A stretch of 20,390 nucleotides of DNA from Saccoglossus kowalevskii (Eukaryota > Hemichordata > Enteropneusta > Harrimaniidae): the NCBI RefSeq assembly GCF_000003605.2, contig NW_003113964.1, forward strand, positions 70,059 through 90,448, given 5' to 3'. Positions 18,513-20,390 of the stretch are shown piece by piece. The position numbers and the translations under genes are program-made. Position 1 is the stretch's first letter. Every line of letters begins with the position of its first letter. The notes beneath the pieces were generated by a model. That model was not told the DNA's origin and made no database searches. It saw only the letters and a program-made list of their open reading frames with translations.

Positions 18513-19380
18513 TGTATGTGCACATTAAAGTATAAGTGGATTTATATGTCAGATTGAATTCATTGATAGTAAACGCTAATTTGACTTTCATGAAAGAAAA
18601 ATATCTCAAGAAAATGTGAGAGAGCGAGGGCATCCACAGAGTCTCATTGATGTTTCTTGACACGCTAGAAATTATTAAACCCTGAAGATATCAGTAAAAA
18701 TTGAGCTTGACACATCGCTGTTATTTACATTATACATGTGTGCACCTAATAAAGCAATATAAATCGGGGTAGTAATGAATATTTTGATGTGAAACAGGTT
18801 CATAGAGATTCACATTAATTGTGGAAATACGTTATAAAGCAAGGCATGAAACGGTGCTGTTTATCAGCATGCTAGCTTTTAATGGCAAAATTGCACGCTA
18901 CTTAAAACTGGCCCACAGGTGTTGCAATCCGATACTATTTGTTAGATTCTATCTATTGAGGTAAAGTAAACACAATTCAGATAGATGAGAGTTGGTTTTC
19001 CTGGATATCCTAATTTATTATGGGTGATTTACAGTGAATGGAACTTGAGATTATGCATTGATGGTGAAAATCAAATATCATATTTTATGATTTAATTCTT
19101 ATTGCCTACCATGCCATTCATTTCAGGTGCAGTTATTTTTCAACATTAAGCCATATAATATATCGCATTTAGGTTAGATAAAATTTGGGTTTTTCTGTCA
19201 GGTTATTTTTTTTTAATTTTGTGTTGTATCATGAAGATTTGTTTGCAACATTAAGCCACAGAATAAAAAAAAAACAGTTTCTGATCAATTTGTTTTTCGA
19301 AAAATTGATGCATGCATGCATGGTTTTTTTATTCTCATTCTTAAAAAAATTGCCATGATCTTATTTTTTCATTTTTTTGC
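18513..19380. other. non-coding stretch, nothing recognised
   Basis: AT-rich with homopolymer A and T runs increasing toward the 40-bp satellite. No gene supported. Confidence 0.5.
19305..19322. repeat. short TGCA/CATG alternating run
   Basis: Sequence gatgcatgcatgcatgg is an 18-bp alternating purine-pyrimidine palindromic run, flanked by A- and T-homopolymers (up to eight or nine bases) just before the 40-bp satellite. Confidence 0.55.
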
Positions 19381-20390
19381 TATACACCACTCCATTCCTG
19401 GTATATATGCCATGTGCTGCTATACACCACTCTCAGCCTAGTATATAGGCCATGTGCTGCTATACACCACTCTAAGCCTGGTATATAGACCATGTGCTGC
19501 TATACGCCACTCTAAGCCTAGTATATAGGCCATGTGCTGCTGTACACATATCTCAGCCTAGTATATAGGCCATGTGCTGCTGTACACATCTCTCAGCCTA
19601 GTATATAGGCCATGTGCTGCTATACACCACTCTCAGCCTGGTATATAGACCATGTGCTGCTATACACCACTCTAAGCCTAGTATATAGGCCATGTGCTGC
19701 TGTACACCACTCTCAGCCTAGTATATAGGCCATGTGCTGCTGTACACATATCTCAGCCTAGTATATAGGCCATGTGCTGCTATACACCACTCTCAGCGTA
19801 GTATATAGGCCATGTGCTACTATACACCACTCCCAGCCTAGTATATAGGTCATGTACTGCTATACACCACTCTCAGCCTAGTATATAGGCCATGTGCTAC
19901 TATACACCACTCTCAGCCTAGTATATAGGCCATGTGCTACTATACACCACTCTCAGCCTAGTATATAGGCCATGTGCTGCTATACACCACTCTAAGCCTA
20001 TTATGTAGGCCATGTGCTGCTATACACCACTCTCAGCCTAGTATATAGGCAATGTGCTGCTATACACCACTCTAAGCCTAGTATATAGGCCATGTGCTGC
20101 TATACACTACTCTCAGCCTAGTATATATGCCATGTGCTACTATACACCACACTCAGCCTAGTATATAGGTCATGTGCTACTATACACCACTCTCAGCCTA
20201 GTATATAGGTCATGTGCTACTATACACCACTCTCAGCCTAGTATATAGGCCATGTGTTGCTATGCACCACTATAAGCCTAGTATATAGGCCATGTGCTGC
20301 TATACATCACTCCTAGCCTAGTATGTAGCCATGTGCTGCTATACACCACTCTCAGCCTAGTATATTGGCCATGTGCTGCTATACACCACT
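19381..20390. repeat. 40-bp satellite/minisatellite, at least 25 copies, running off the window
   Basis: The unit is tatacaccactctcagccta then gtatataggccatgtgctgc, in near-perfect 40-bp register from 19381. There is one single-base loss near 20328, after which the register shifts by one. Each unit holds a near-palindrome CCTAgtataTAGG and a CATGTG E-box. Variant copies (tgtacacata, tctaagcc, tgctac) are interspersed. It starts after a T-rich stretch and continues past the end of the window, so its total length is unknown. Confidence 0.96.

Noticed and set aside
1-20390. tRNA, rRNA, CRISPR or bacterial operon features
   Set aside because: No B-box GGTTCGA-type pair, no rRNA core sequence, and the tandem arrays lack the repeat-spacer alternation of CRISPR.

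Overview
The window looks like non-coding, AT-rich (roughly one third GC) DNA from an invertebrate animal. Introns are long, splice sites are canonical, and there is no dense ORF packing, no Shine-Dalgarno pattern and no operon. Recurrent TACATGTA-type palindromes, many unrelated minisatellite arrays and several foldback elements would fit a lophotrochozoan, probably a bivalve mollusc. That placement is inference from texture, not proof.

The one protein-coding gene I can name is an internal exon at 14024-14853 (plus strand). It encodes the N-terminal regulatory region of calcium/calmodulin-dependent protein kinase kinase (CaMKK, CAMKK2-like). Its last ~40 residues match the segment just before the kinase domain in vertebrate CaMKK2: a PSLPYSP..SP..SP tract followed by an RR(Q)PT(K)ESH motif. 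The kinase exons are not in the window and should lie beyond 20390. Most of the window then reads as intron sequence either side of this exon. A small upstream exon ending at 469 is compatible in phase and would make the preceding intron about 13.5 kb. A phase-symmetric 48-nt cassette (12223-12270) and an alternative terminal exon (16647-16736) are weaker candidates.

Layout: 1-470, a possible CTCF-type site and the candidate upstream exon. 470-1759, plain AT-rich sequence. 1760-2083, a 41-bp tandem array running into a dispersed repeat. 2729-3270, an 88-bp higher-order minisatellite. 3581-3952, a MITE with CAGTG termini. 3954-5884, mostly plain with a small duplication and one ambiguous exon candidate. 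5885-6038, a foldback element. 6762-7008, a second copy of the dispersed repeat plus a very long hairpin. 7813-8245, a 37-bp array. 8404-8532, a broken SAP-domain fragment. 8786-8931, a 24-bp array. 9030-9345, a CpG-rich block. 10640-10845 and 11099-11685, 38-bp and 25-bp arrays. 13320-13445, a diverged duplication. 13461-13722, a TATA-containing segment (host promoter or solo LTR). 14024-14853, the CaMKK exon. 14854-19380, intron with small duplications. 19381 to the window end, a 40-bp satellite that continues outside.

The strongest biology is the CaMKK exon. It carries four Ser-Pro sites in exact four-residue register, where the vertebrate protein has three, and part of that cassette is encoded by a 12-bp DNA repeat. 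The strongest structural observation is the number and variety of minisatellite and inverted-repeat elements packed into one presumptive intron. I see no sign of a new multi-gene system.
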